Origin: Alphaproteobacteria bacterium
GTDB lineage: Bacteria; Pseudomonadota; Alphaproteobacteria; Rhodobacterales; Rhodobacteraceae
NCBI GenBank assembly: GCA_030429495.1
Contig: JAUIFH010000003.1
Coordinates: 1 to 64,000, forward strand
Direction: 5' to 3'
DNA length: 64,000 nucleotides
Part shown: in pieces, positions 34,226-42,363 of the stretch
How the letters are laid out: each line of letters begins with the position of its first letter
How positions within the stretch are numbered: position 1 is the first letter of the stretch
The notes under the pieces: model-generated
The model's input: the letters and a program-made list of their open reading frames with translations, nothing else
What the model was told of the DNA's origin: nothing
Databases searched by the model: none
Made by a program: the position numbers and the translations under genes

Positions 34226-35397
34226 GGGCTTTCTCCAAAGGCTGTGCAGCCACTTTCGGGCCGGTCGAGGCCCAGCGTGTCGAGTTCGTTCTCCCGGTGC
34301 AGGAAACCGTCAAGCGGTGCTTCCGCGACCAAAGCGCGGGGTTGGACGACGGGCACGGGCTGGCGCATCTGGCCGTTCCAGCGCCGGAAGGACAGTGGCC
34401 GGCCCTTGAATCCAGCCAGTTCGAATTCATCCGACAGGATATAGGCGCGCAGCATGGCGGGATTATTGCTGCCGGTGCGCGTCACCGCCTCTCCCAGCGT
34501 TCGAAGGGCGGCCCAGGCGGCGTAGTCGCGCGGACGCATGGGGCGGCCGGCGAGGTCCTCGAACCGGCTTTGAAGCTGTGCGGCGCCCCATTGCTCGACG
34601 ACCGTCGACCAGCCGGTGGGGACAAGGCCGTCGGACCCCGCGACAGGGCGGGGCAGCCAGGTGTTGAAGGCGATGTAGCGCGCGAAATCGTCGGCTTCGT
34701 CGGCGATGAGAAGGGCGTCGTGGTCGGGCAGGTCCTGCGTGAAGAGGGCCACCTCTGCCGCCGCCGACCGGCGCAGGTCGGCGCTTTCACTCCACTCCTT
34801 CACTGCCACGATCTTCAGTCCGAATTTTTGGGCCGAGCGGCGCATGGCCTCGGCCCAGTCGCCGTCATCCGGGCGTGGCCCGACGATCAGTGCGACCCGC
34901 GTCCACCGCTTCGACAGCAGGGTCTGCATCAGGGCATCCGACCGCATCGATCGCGACAGGCCGGTATGGAGCAGGTTCGCCCGGCATCCGGTGTCGCGCA
35001 GGCTTTCGTCGGGCGCGGCGACAGAGAAGAGCAGGGCGCCCGCTGCCTCCGGCAGGTCGGCTATGGCGGTCACGTCTGCCGCATTCGCGTCAAGCACGAG
35101 GTAGGGCGAGGCGGCGAGCGCCGTGCGCGCGGCCTGGAGAGGGTCGTCACCCGGCGGCACGCTGACGATGTCGAGCGTGTAGCTGTGGCCGAGAAAGCGC
35201 CCTGTCGTAGCGTTGTCGGTCTGGCCAAGCCGCGCGCCCGCCGGGCCATCGTCCTCGGGCACCGGGTCGAGGTTGGACAGGACCGGCGGTCGGGGCTGTT
35301 CGGTCCGCAGATAAGTGGCGTGAAGCCGGGTTTCCGCCCGTGCGGCCACCGCGGGGATCGCCAGCGCCAGAATGAGAATGAGGATAAGGCGGTGCAT
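34222..35397 (-). CDS. ABC-type substrate-binding protein of a PQQ alcohol system
   Basis: A 391-residue periplasmic protein with a signal peptide (MHRLILILILALAIPAVAARA). It has the two-lobed type I binding fold of branched-chain amino acid-type receptors, with DVTAIADLP and WTRVALIVGPRPDDGDW as Rossmann-like strands. It resembles the binding proteins that travel with PQQ alcohol dehydrogenases. Start 35397 follows GGGAGGAG. It is translationally coupled to the beta-propeller gene. No membrane components are in the window. Confidence 0.82.
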   Translation of the reverse strand: MHRLILILILALAIPAVAARAETRLHATYLRTEQPRPPVLSNLDPVPEDDGPAGARLGQTDNATTGRFLGHSYTLDIVSVPPGDDPLQAARTALAASPYLVLDANAADVTAIADLPEAAGALLFSVAAPDESLRDTGCRANLLHTGLSRSMRSDALMQTLLSKRWTRVALIVGPRPDDGDWAEAMRRSAQKFGLKIVAVKEWSESADLRRSAAAEVALFTQDLPDHDALLIADEADDFARYIAFNTWLPRPVAGSDGLVPTGWSTVVEQWGAAQLQSRFEDLAGRPMRPRDYAAWAALRTLGEAVTRTGSNNPAMLRAYILSDEFELAGFKGRPLSFRRWNGQMRQPVPVVQPRALVAEAPLDGFLHRENELDTLGLDRPESGCTAFGESP

Positions 35398-35416
35398 GGA
35401 TCTCCTCCCGCCGCGA

Positions 35417-35456
35417 GGGTAGGGCCGGTCGTGTCCGGGCGGAATGCGACCATGGT
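35417..35456 (-). promoter_or_regulatory. promoter of the binding protein/beta-propeller operon
   Basis: The minus-strand element ACCATGGTCGCAT at 35444-35456 (12 of 13 matches, inside the 12-bp palindrome CGACCATGGTCG at 35447-35458) is 21 nt before the -10-like CTACCC at 35417-35422. The predicted leader is very short, about 13 nt. Confidence 0.65.
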
Positions 35457-35491
35457 CGGAGCCATCGGGCGGGCGTGCCCGCGGGTTTTGC

Positions 35492-35531
35492 ACCAAGGTC
35501 GAATAGGCGGCCTGTGGCGGTTTCGCTATCC
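35492..35531 (+). promoter_or_regulatory. promoter of the cytochrome c/XoxJ-like operon
   Basis: The perfect consensus element ACCAAGGTCGAAT at 35492-35504 is 21 nt before the -10-like CTATCC at 35526-35531. It is divergent from the preceding promoter, with the two elements 35 bp apart. Confidence 0.7.
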
Positions 35532-35561
35532 AGTCGGTGACAGGAACGCGGGAGGAAACGC

Positions 35562-36248
35562 ATGTCCATCAACGCTTCGCGGGCGGGTCTCGCCGCCCTT
35601 GCCCTATTCATGACTGCCGCTCTTGCAGACGCGCATGGCGATGTCGCCCCCCAGCCCGTGAATACCGACGCCTTGCCCGAAGTCGGCGACGAGTGGCTGA
35701 CCGAGAACCCCTATCGCGCCGATGCCGCCGGCGAGGATGTCTGGCGGGCCGCCGTCGACATCGGCGCGTCCGGGTTCAACCAGAACTGCGCGCGGTGCCA
35801 CGGGCTTGGCGCGGTATCGGGCGGCCTTGCGCCCGATCTTCGGTTCCTGGAAGCAGAGGAATACGGCGACGAATGGTTCATCGAGCGGTTCCGCCACGGT
35901 TATACCCAGGACGGAACCACCAAGATGCCGGCCTTCGGCGAGCTTCTGGGCCAGAAGGCGGCCTGGGCGATCCGCACCTATGTCGAGACGCGGCCCGACG
36001 ATGGCGCATTGGACGAGGCCGCGCCGAGGCTCAAGGAAATCCGCGACCAGCTCGCTTTGGGCGAGGGCGTCGACGTGCCGGCGGTCAGGACGGAACTGCT
36101 GGGCATTGCGGAAACCGTCGCGACAGGTTCGGGCGCGCCGGTCGCCGATAGCGTGGCGCTGCGCGCGGCCATGTTGATCGGCGAGGATGCGGCAAGCTGG
36201 AGCAGCGCGGCCGAGACCCTCACGATCGGTCTTTCGGCGGCACATTGA
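35562..36248 (+). CDS. cytochrome c (PedF-like) of PQQ alcohol oxidation
   Basis: A 228-residue periplasmic mono-haem cytochrome. A signal peptide ends near ADAHG at residue 25. The N-terminal segment DEWLTENPYR and the haem motif CARCHGLGAVSGG near residue 87 resemble the PedF/cytochrome c550-c553i group linked to quinoprotein dehydrogenases; the distal methionine is probably in TKMPAFGE. A C-terminal extension of about 75 residues has no clear domain. It is the likely electron acceptor of the dehydrogenase at 28140. The promoter carries the best copy of the locus element. Confidence 0.88.
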   Translation: MSINASRAGLAALALFMTAALADAHGDVAPQPVNTDALPEVGDEWLTENPYRADAAGEDVWRAAVDIGASGFNQNCARCHGLGAVSGGLAPDLRFLEAEEYGDEWFIERFRHGYTQDGTTKMPAFGELLGQKAAWAIRTYVETRPDDGALDEAAPRLKEIRDQLALGEGVDVPAVRTELLGIAETVATGSGAPVADSVALRAAMLIGEDAASWSSAAETLTIGLSAAH

Positions 36249-36252
36249 TCCG

Positions 36253-37143
36253 ATGCGGGCATGGCTTGCGGCGGTTGCGATCATGATCCTCGGCCTCGCG
36301 CCGGGGCAGGTGGCGGCGCGCTGCGAGGGCGTCGTGCCGGGCGACCGGCCGCAGAACACCGCGCGGCAGGATGTCGGCCAGACCTTCGATGCCATTCTCG
36401 AACGGGGATACATCGAATTCGCCGTCTACGCCGACAATCCGCCCTATTCTCAGGACGAGGGCGGCCATCCGGCCGGTGTCGATGTCGAGGTAGGCCGGCT
36501 GATCGCGGCGGAACTGGGTGTTGAGGCCCGTTTCCGCTTTGTCGAGGCGGGCGAGACGCTCGACGCCGATCTTCGCAACTATGTCTGGAAGGGCGCAGTC
36601 ATCGGTGGCCACGTGTCGAACGTCATGCTGCGCGTGCCCTACAACAGCGACTACGCCTGCCGGGTGGAACAGGTCGTGTTCACCGGCCAGTACGCGGCCG
36701 AGACGATCGCTATCGCCTATGTGCGGGACAAGTATCCCGATGGCGGCCCGACGCCCGCCTACTTCCGCTACGATACCGTCGCCGTCGAAAATGACTCCAT
36801 CTCGGACTTCTACCTCACCGGACTTGTGGGGGCGGCGAAGGGACAGGTTCACCGCTATCCCACGACCGAAGCCGCCATGGCCGCGCTTGCTGCGGGAGAG
36901 GTCATGGCGGCGATGGGGCCGCAGGGCGCGCTTGAGGCCGGTCTGACCGATACGCTCGCGCTCCACCGCCCGCCGATGCCGGGCTTCGCGGTCGGCAACT
37001 GGACCGTCGGCGTCGCGGTCCACCACAGCCATCGGGACCTTGCATATGCCGTGGACGACGCGGTCGCCGCGGGTCTGGCCGACGGCCGCATCGCCGCGAT
37101 CTTCGCAGCGCAAGGAATGACATTCACGAAACCAGAGCGATGA
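36253..37143 (+). CDS. XoxJ/MoxJ-like periplasmic binding protein
   Basis: A 296-residue secreted protein with a type II periplasmic-binding fold (signal peptide to about AAR at residue 22, then RGYIEFAVYADNPPYSQDE and the ligand-pocket region VDVEVGRLIAAELG). It resembles quinoprotein-dehydrogenase-associated XoxJ/MoxJ proteins, thought to help activate or load PQQ dehydrogenases. Start 36253 lies two bases after the cytochrome gene's stop region, so both are co-transcribed. No ABC permease is nearby, which agrees with a non-transport role. Confidence 0.87.
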   Translation: MRAWLAAVAIMILGLAPGQVAARCEGVVPGDRPQNTARQDVGQTFDAILERGYIEFAVYADNPPYSQDEGGHPAGVDVEVGRLIAAELGVEARFRFVEAGETLDADLRNYVWKGAVIGGHVSNVMLRVPYNSDYACRVEQVVFTGQYAAETIAIAYVRDKYPDGGPTPAYFRYDTVAVENDSISDFYLTGLVGAAKGQVHRYPTTEAAMAALAAGEVMAAMGPQGALEAGLTDTLALHRPPMPGFAVGNWTVGVAVHHSHRDLAYAVDDAVAAGLADGRIAAIFAAQGMTFTKPER

Positions 37144-37151
37144 CAACTACG

Positions 37152-37191
37152 ACCAAGGTAAGATAGCCTCACGACGGGCTTCCCCATAGCC
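37152..37191 (+). promoter_or_regulatory. promoter of coxGSLM
   Basis: The element ACCAAGGTAAGAT at 37152-37164 (10 of 13 matches) is 21 nt before the -10-like ATAGCC at 37186-37191. The leader to ATG 37214 is about 15 nt. This is the sequence link between cox and the alcohol genes. Confidence 0.6.
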
Positions 37192-37213
37192 TTGGGTTAG
37201 ATGGAGGGACGAC

Positions 37214-37732
37214 ATGGAACTCAAGGACCAGCGCGACATCAATGCCAGCCCGGAGATTGTCTGGGCGGCGATCCTCGACCCGGAGGTTCTGAAGGCCTGC
37301 GTGCCGGGCTGCGAGAGCATGACGGGTTCGCCGGAGGAAGGTTACGAGGCGGTCGTTGTACAGAAGGTCGGGCCGGTGAAGGCGAAATTCACCGGTGTTG
37401 TCACGTTGTCCGACATCGTCGAGGGCCGCGAAGTGACGATCACGGGCGAGGGCAAGGGCGGCCCCGCCGGCTTTGCCAAGGGCGGGGCGAAGGTCACGCT
37501 CACGCCGGAAGGCGACGGAACACGCCTGTCCTACGATGTCGATGCCAAGGTGGGCGGCAAGCTTGCCCAGCTTGGGAGCCGGATCATCGACGGATTCGCG
37601 AAGAAGATGGCGGACCAGTTCTTTGCCCGGTTCCAGGAAGCGGTAGAAGGCCCGCCCGAGCCGGATGGCACGGAGCTTGACGGGTCCGACCAGCCTAAGA
37701 AAGGTTGGTTCAAAAGGGTGCTCGGCGGGTAG
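37214..37732 (+). CDS. coxG: CoxG-family SRPBCC protein
   Basis: A 172-residue protein of the CoxG/SRPBCC family. The N-terminal [19 protein letters not shown] is the family start. The helix-grip fold runs to about residue 145, followed by a charged linker and a C-terminal [11 protein letters not shown]-like tail that may contact the membrane. CoxG proteins help place or assemble molybdenum hydroxylases of the CO dehydrogenase family. It is first in the operon, 28 bases before the small subunit gene. Confidence 0.9.
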   Translation: MELKDQRDINASPEIVWAAILDPEVLKACVPGCESMTGSPEEGYEAVVVQKVGPVKAKFTGVVTLSDIVEGREVTITGEGKGGPAGFAKGGAKVTLTPEGDGTRLSYDVDAKVGGKLAQLGSRIIDGFAKKMADQFFARFQEAVEGPPEPDGTELDGSDQPKKGWFKRVLGG

Positions 37733-37760
37733 GCCGAAAAGAATCGATAGGGAGGAAGAC

Positions 37761-38246
<486 letters not shown>

Positions 38247-38258
38247 GGGGAGGGGACG

Positions 38259-40637
38259 ATGCCGAAGGATCAAGGAATTGGCGCGAGTTCCAAGCGCCGC
38301 GAAGACGTCCGCTTCCTGACCGGGCGCGGGGTCTACACCGATGACCTGAGCCTGCATGGACAAACCCATGCGGTCTTTGTCCGTTCGACCGTGGCTCATG
38401 GCCGGATCAAAGCCATCGACACCGCCGCCGCTGCGGCAATGCCGGGCGTCCTCGCGGTCTTCACCGGAGAAGACTTCAAGGACATGGGTGGTAACCCGGC
38501 CGGCTGGCTCATCAATTCGCGCAACGGCGAACCGATGCGCGAACCCAAGCGCCCGGTTCTGGCCCACGGCAAGGTCCGCCATGTCGGCGACGCCTATGCC
38601 GCCGTCGTGGCCGAAACCTTCCAGCAGGCAAAGGACGCCGCCCAGCAGCTTGCCGATGACAGCGATATCGAGGAATTGCCCGCGATCGTCGACATGGCCG
38701 CCGCGCTTGCCGACAGTTCCAACCGGGTTCACGACGAGATCCCCGACAACCAGTGCTTCGACTGGGGCTGGATCGAGGACAACCGCGCCGCCGTCGATGC
38801 GGCGATCAAGGCCGCGCCGCATGTCACCACGCTGGAACTCGTGAACAACCGGCTGGTGCCGAATGCGATGGAACCGCGCGCCTCTATCGGCGAATACTTC
38901 CCGGGCACCGGCGACTACAAGCTGACGACGACCAGCCAGAACCCGCACCTCCACCGCCTGCTGATAGCGGCCTTCGTGATGGGCATGCCCGAGAACAAGC
39001 TGACCGTCGTCGCGCCCGACGTGGGCGGTGGCTTCGGCTCGAAGATCTATCACTACGGCGAAGAGGCGGTTGTGCTGGCGGCGGCGAAAAAGCTCGCCCG
39101 CCCGGTGCGTTGGACGGCGGAACGCTCGGAAAGCTTTCTGTCGGATGCTCATGGCCGCGACCATGTGACAAAGATCGAACTGGCCTGCGAGAAGGACGGT
39201 ACCTTCATTGCCTTCCGGACCGAGACGATGGCCAATGTCGGCGCGTATCTGTCGAACTTCTCGACCGCGACACCGACCTTCTTGCACGGCACTCTGATGG
39301 CCGGTCCCTACAAGGTGCCGAATGTCTACGTGAACGTGAAGACGGTCTTCACCAATACCGCACCTGTCGATGCCTATCGCGGCGCTGGCCGGCCCGAGGC
39401 GACCTTCAGCCTTGAGCGGGTGATCGACAAGATGTGCCGGGAACTTGGGCTCGATCCGTTCGAGGTGCGGCGCAAGAACCTGCTCACCAAGGACATGTTT
39501 CCCTACACGACTCCGGTGGGCCTTGCCTACGACACCGGCGATTACCACGCCACGCTCGACAAGGCGATGGCGATGGCGGACGTCGCGGGCTTCGAGGCGC
39601 GCCGCGCCGAGAGCGCGAAGAAAGGCAAGCTGCGCGGCATGGGTCTGTCCACCTGGATCGAGGCCTGCGGCATTGCGCCGTCGAACCTCGTGGGCGTCCT
39701 CGGTTCCCGCGTCGGTCTTTACGACGCGGCGACCGTTCGCGTGAACGCGACCGGCAACATCTCGGTCATGACCGGTGCCCACAGCCACGGTCAGGGGCAT
39801 GAGACGGTCTTCGCGCAGATCGTCGCGGAAAAGCTCGGCGTGCCGGAGGCGTCGGTCGAGATCGTCCACGGCGACACGTCGAAGATCCCGTTCGGCATGG
39901 GCTCCTACGGTTCGCGCAGCCTCGCCGTTTGCGGTTCGGCGATGAACCGGGCGGTCGACAAGATCATCGCGAAGGGAAAGAAGATCGCCGCACACATGCT
40001 GGAAGCCGCCGAAGACGATATCACCTTCGAGAACGGCAATTTCAGCGTCGCGGGCACCGACAAGGCGAAAAGCTTCGGCGAGATCGCGTTCTCGGCCTAT
40101 GTGCCCCACAACTACCCGCTGGAGACGCTGGAACCGGGGCTGGAGGAGACGGCGTTCTATGACCCGGCCAACTTCACCTATCCGGCCGGCGCCTATATCT
40201 GCGAGGTGGAGGTCGATCCCGACACCGGAAAGGTGGACGTCGCGGCGTTCTACTGCGCGGACGACTTCGGCAATGTCATGAACCCGATGATCGTCGAGGG
40301 CCAGGTGCATGGCGGGGTCGGGCAGGGGATCGGCCAGGCGCTTTGCGAGAACACGAGCTATGACGAAAGCGGCCAGCTTCTGTCCGGCTCCTACATGGAC
40401 TACGCGATGCCGCGTGCCGACGACGTGCCGTTCTACAACGTCGACTATTCCTGCCAGACGCCCTGCACCCACAATCCGCTGGGCGTGAAGGGCTGCGGCG
40501 AGGCGGGGGCAATCGGTTCGCCCCCGGCGGTCGTCAACGCCGTGATCGACGCGCTTCACCGTGGCGGTCACACCCACGTCACCCATATCGACATGCCGGT
40601 CTCGCCGTCGCGGGTCTGGTCGGCGATCAACGGCTGA
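38259..40637 (+). CDS. coxL: form II CoxL-like molybdenum hydroxylase large subunit
   Basis: A 792-residue molybdopterin cytosine dinucleotide subunit of the xanthine oxidase family. The active-site loop reads AYRGAGR at 372-378, the form II signature; genuine form I CO dehydrogenase has AYxCSFR with a catalytic cysteine, which is absent. The catalytic glutamate is Glu748 in GCGEAGAIG. Substrate-pocket motifs GGGFGSK and GQGHETV are present. Form II enzymes have uncertain substrates. Sharing a promoter element with the PQQ dehydrogenase genes, it may oxidise the aldehyde product rather than CO (inference). Confidence 0.93.
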   Translation: MPKDQGIGASSKRREDVRFLTGRGVYTDDLSLHGQTHAVFVRSTVAHGRIKAIDTAAAAAMPGVLAVFTGEDFKDMGGNPAGWLINSRNGEPMREPKRPVLAHGKVRHVGDAYAAVVAETFQQAKDAAQQLADDSDIEELPAIVDMAAALADSSNRVHDEIPDNQCFDWGWIEDNRAAVDAAIKAAPHVTTLELVNNRLVPNAMEPRASIGEYFPGTGDYKLTTTSQNPHLHRLLIAAFVMGMPENKLTVVAPDVGGGFGSKIYHYGEEAVVLAAAKKLARPVRWTAERSESFLSDAHGRDHVTKIELACEKDGTFIAFRTETMANVGAYLSNFSTATPTFLHGTLMAGPYKVPNVYVNVKTVFTNTAPVDAYRGAGRPEATFSLERVIDKMCRELGLDPFEVRRKNLLTKDMFPYTTPVGLAYDTGDYHATLDKAMAMADVAGFEARRAESAKKGKLRGMGLSTWIEACGIAPSNLVGVLGSRVGLYDAATVRVNATGNISVMTGAHSHGQGHETVFAQIVAEKLGVPEASVEIVHGDTSKIPFGMGSYGSRSLAVCGSAMNRAVDKIIAKGKKIAAHMLEAAEDDITFENGNFSVAGTDKAKSFGEIAFSAYVPHNYPLETLEPGLEETAFYDPANFTYPAGAYICEVEVDPDTGKVDVAAFYCADDFGNVMNPMIVEGQVHGGVGQGIGQALCENTSYDESGQLLSGSYMDYAMPRADDVPFYNVDYSCQTPCTHNPLGVKGCGEAGAIGSPPAVVNAVIDALHRGGHTHVTHIDMPVSPSRVWSAING

Positions 40638-40650
40638 GGGAGGAACGGCC

Positions 40651-41433
40651 ATGCATAACTTCGAGTTCGTGAAACCGTCCTCAATCGCCGACGCGGTGGC
40701 AGCGCTTCGGCAGGAGGACGCGCAGGCCCTGTCCGGAGGGCAGACGCTGATGCCGACGATGAAGCAGCGGCTTGCCGCGCCCTCGGTGCTGGTCAGCCTG
40801 ACCGGCATCGCCGAGATGAAGGGCATCCGCGCATCGGGCGGTGTCGTCGAGATCGGCGCCGCGACCACCCACGCCGAAGTCGCGGCGGGGGCCGGCGCCT
40901 ATCCCGCCCTGACCGCGCTTGCGGGCAATATCGGTGATCCGGCCGTCCGCAACCGGGGAACGATCGGCGGCAGCCTCGCCAACAACGACCCGGCCGCCGA
41001 CTACCCGGCGGCGGCGCTCGCCTCGGGCGCGACGATCGTGACCAATGCGCGAGAGATTGCGGCCGACGACTTTTTCCAGGGCCTCTTTACGACGGCGCTG
41101 GAGGAGGGTGAGATCATCACGGCGGTCCGCTTCCCGGTCCCCGAGCGCGCGGCCTATGCCAAGTTTCAGCAGCCGGCTTCGCGCTTTGCGCTGACGGGTG
41201 CTTTCGTGGCGAAAACATCCGCCGGTGTGCGCGTCGCGATCACCGGTGCGGGCGAGGATGGCGTCTTCCGCTGGACCGATGCCGAGGCAGCGCTTTCGGG
41301 TAATTTCTCGGCAGCCGTTCTCAATGGCCTCGCGGCACCGGAGGATGGCCTGATCGGCGATCTGCACGGAACGCCAGCCTACCGTGCCAACCTCGTCAAG
41401 GTCATGACGCAGCGCGCGGTTGCCGCCGCCTGA
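40651..41433 (+). CDS. coxM: molybdenum hydroxylase FAD subunit
   Basis: A 260-residue FAD-binding subunit. The family motifs are AGGQ-like LSGGQTLMP near residue 28, TTHAEVA, and GNIGDPAVRNRGTIGGSLANNDPAAD spread over about 90-115 (FAD pyrophosphate site), then the CO_deh_flav_C domain. It accepts electrons from the small subunit. It follows coxL with a GGGAGGAA site and ends the operon before a strong terminator. No coxD/E/F maturation genes follow. Confidence 0.94.
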   Translation: MHNFEFVKPSSIADAVAALRQEDAQALSGGQTLMPTMKQRLAAPSVLVSLTGIAEMKGIRASGGVVEIGAATTHAEVAAGAGAYPALTALAGNIGDPAVRNRGTIGGSLANNDPAADYPAAALASGATIVTNAREIAADDFFQGLFTTALEEGEIITAVRFPVPERAAYAKFQQPASRFALTGAFVAKTSAGVRVAITGAGEDGVFRWTDAEAALSGNFSAAVLNGLAAPEDGLIGDLHGTPAYRANLVKVMTQRAVAAA

Positions 41434-41460
41434 ACGGCGTTGACAGCTCCCTGTCGACTG

Positions 41461-41486
41461 GCCCCCGCTTCGGCGGGGGCCTTTTT
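41461..41486 (+). terminator. Rho-independent terminator after coxM
   Basis: A perfect 8-bp stem, gcccccgc (41461-41468) and gcgggggc (41473-41480), closes a stable TTCG tetraloop and is followed by CTTTTT. It ends the cox operon just before the convergent apbE stop at 41488. Confidence 0.93.
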
Positions 41487-41487
41487 G

Positions 41488-42363
41488 TCAGAGGGTCACA
41501 AGGTCGCCGTCCGGCGACACGAGCGTAACGGACAGCAGATCGTGCCCGGTTCTGCTGAGGCGCGCAATCGCCTCGCGGTCGAGAAAGCAAAGCGCGGTCG
41601 AGAGGCCATCCGCCAGGGTTGCGGTCGTTGCCTCGACACTCACCGTCGACCAGAGCGGCGCGCGCCCCATCGGATCAAGGATATGGAAAGAAGGCCCGAG
41701 TGTCAGAGCGCCGGGACTCGACGTCGCGACGCAACCGCCGGAAAGCGCCCGCTGGCCGAGCAGCCCGTGGATTGGGTCCTCCACCCCGATCCGGAATGGT
41801 CCGCCGATTGCCGCGTATTCACCGATATTGACGAGTGCATGCGTGAATCCTACCGCCGCGAGAAGGTCGCGGACGCGGTCCGTCGCGAAGCCCTGCGCGA
41901 TGCCGTTGAAAGTCAGCGCCTGTCCCGGTGCAAGGCGGATCGTGCGCGGCGAGACCTGCACACGGTTCCAGCCAAGTGCGGCGCGGGCGGGTCCAATGGG
42001 CCGTCCTTCGGCAAGAGCGCGCCAGAGCGGCTGCACGGTCGGGTCGAACCGTCCGCCGGTCAGGCGGTGGACACGGTCCGAGGCAGCGAAAAGGGCGCGG
42101 AAATCTGGCGAGGGTGCAAGCCAGCCATCGCGATTGAGGCGGCTAAGGGCAGAGACGGGATCATGGAGGCTGAATTCCGCCTCGATCCCGTGCAGAAGGT
42201 TTTCGATGCGGGGCAGGACCGCGTTTGCCGCCGCCGCATCGCCGCGCAGGCTGACAGAGACATCCGCACCGAGCGCGCGGCCCTGCCACAGCGTCTCTGC
42301 ACCGGCGCGCCCGGGTACGGCCAGCGCTGCCGCCGCGATCTGAAGAAATCGCCGCCGTCTCAT
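41488..42363 (-). CDS. ApbE-family FAD:protein FMN transferase (NosX-like)
   Basis: A 291-residue exported flavin transferase that attaches FMN to a threonine of partner proteins in the periplasm. A TAT-like leader MRRRRFLQIAAAALA is present. ApbE motifs include the FDPTVQPL block near residue 100, NGIAQGFATD near 155 and LVNIGEYAAIGG near 178; the usual Mg/FAD-site aspartate motif near the C-terminus reads ATTATLADGLSTALCF. Its start overlaps the nosR-like stop by four bases, so that protein is the predicted FMN acceptor. Confidence 0.88.
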   Translation of the reverse strand: MRRRRFLQIAAAALAVPGRAGAETLWQGRALGADVSVSLRGDAAAANAVLPRIENLLHGIEAEFSLHDPVSALSRLNRDGWLAPSPDFRALFAASDRVHRLTGGRFDPTVQPLWRALAEGRPIGPARAALGWNRVQVSPRTIRLAPGQALTFNGIAQGFATDRVRDLLAAVGFTHALVNIGEYAAIGGPFRIGVEDPIHGLLGQRALSGGCVATSSPGALTLGPSFHILDPMGRAPLWSTVSVEATTATLADGLSTALCFLDREAIARLSRTGHDLLSVTLVSPDGDLVTL

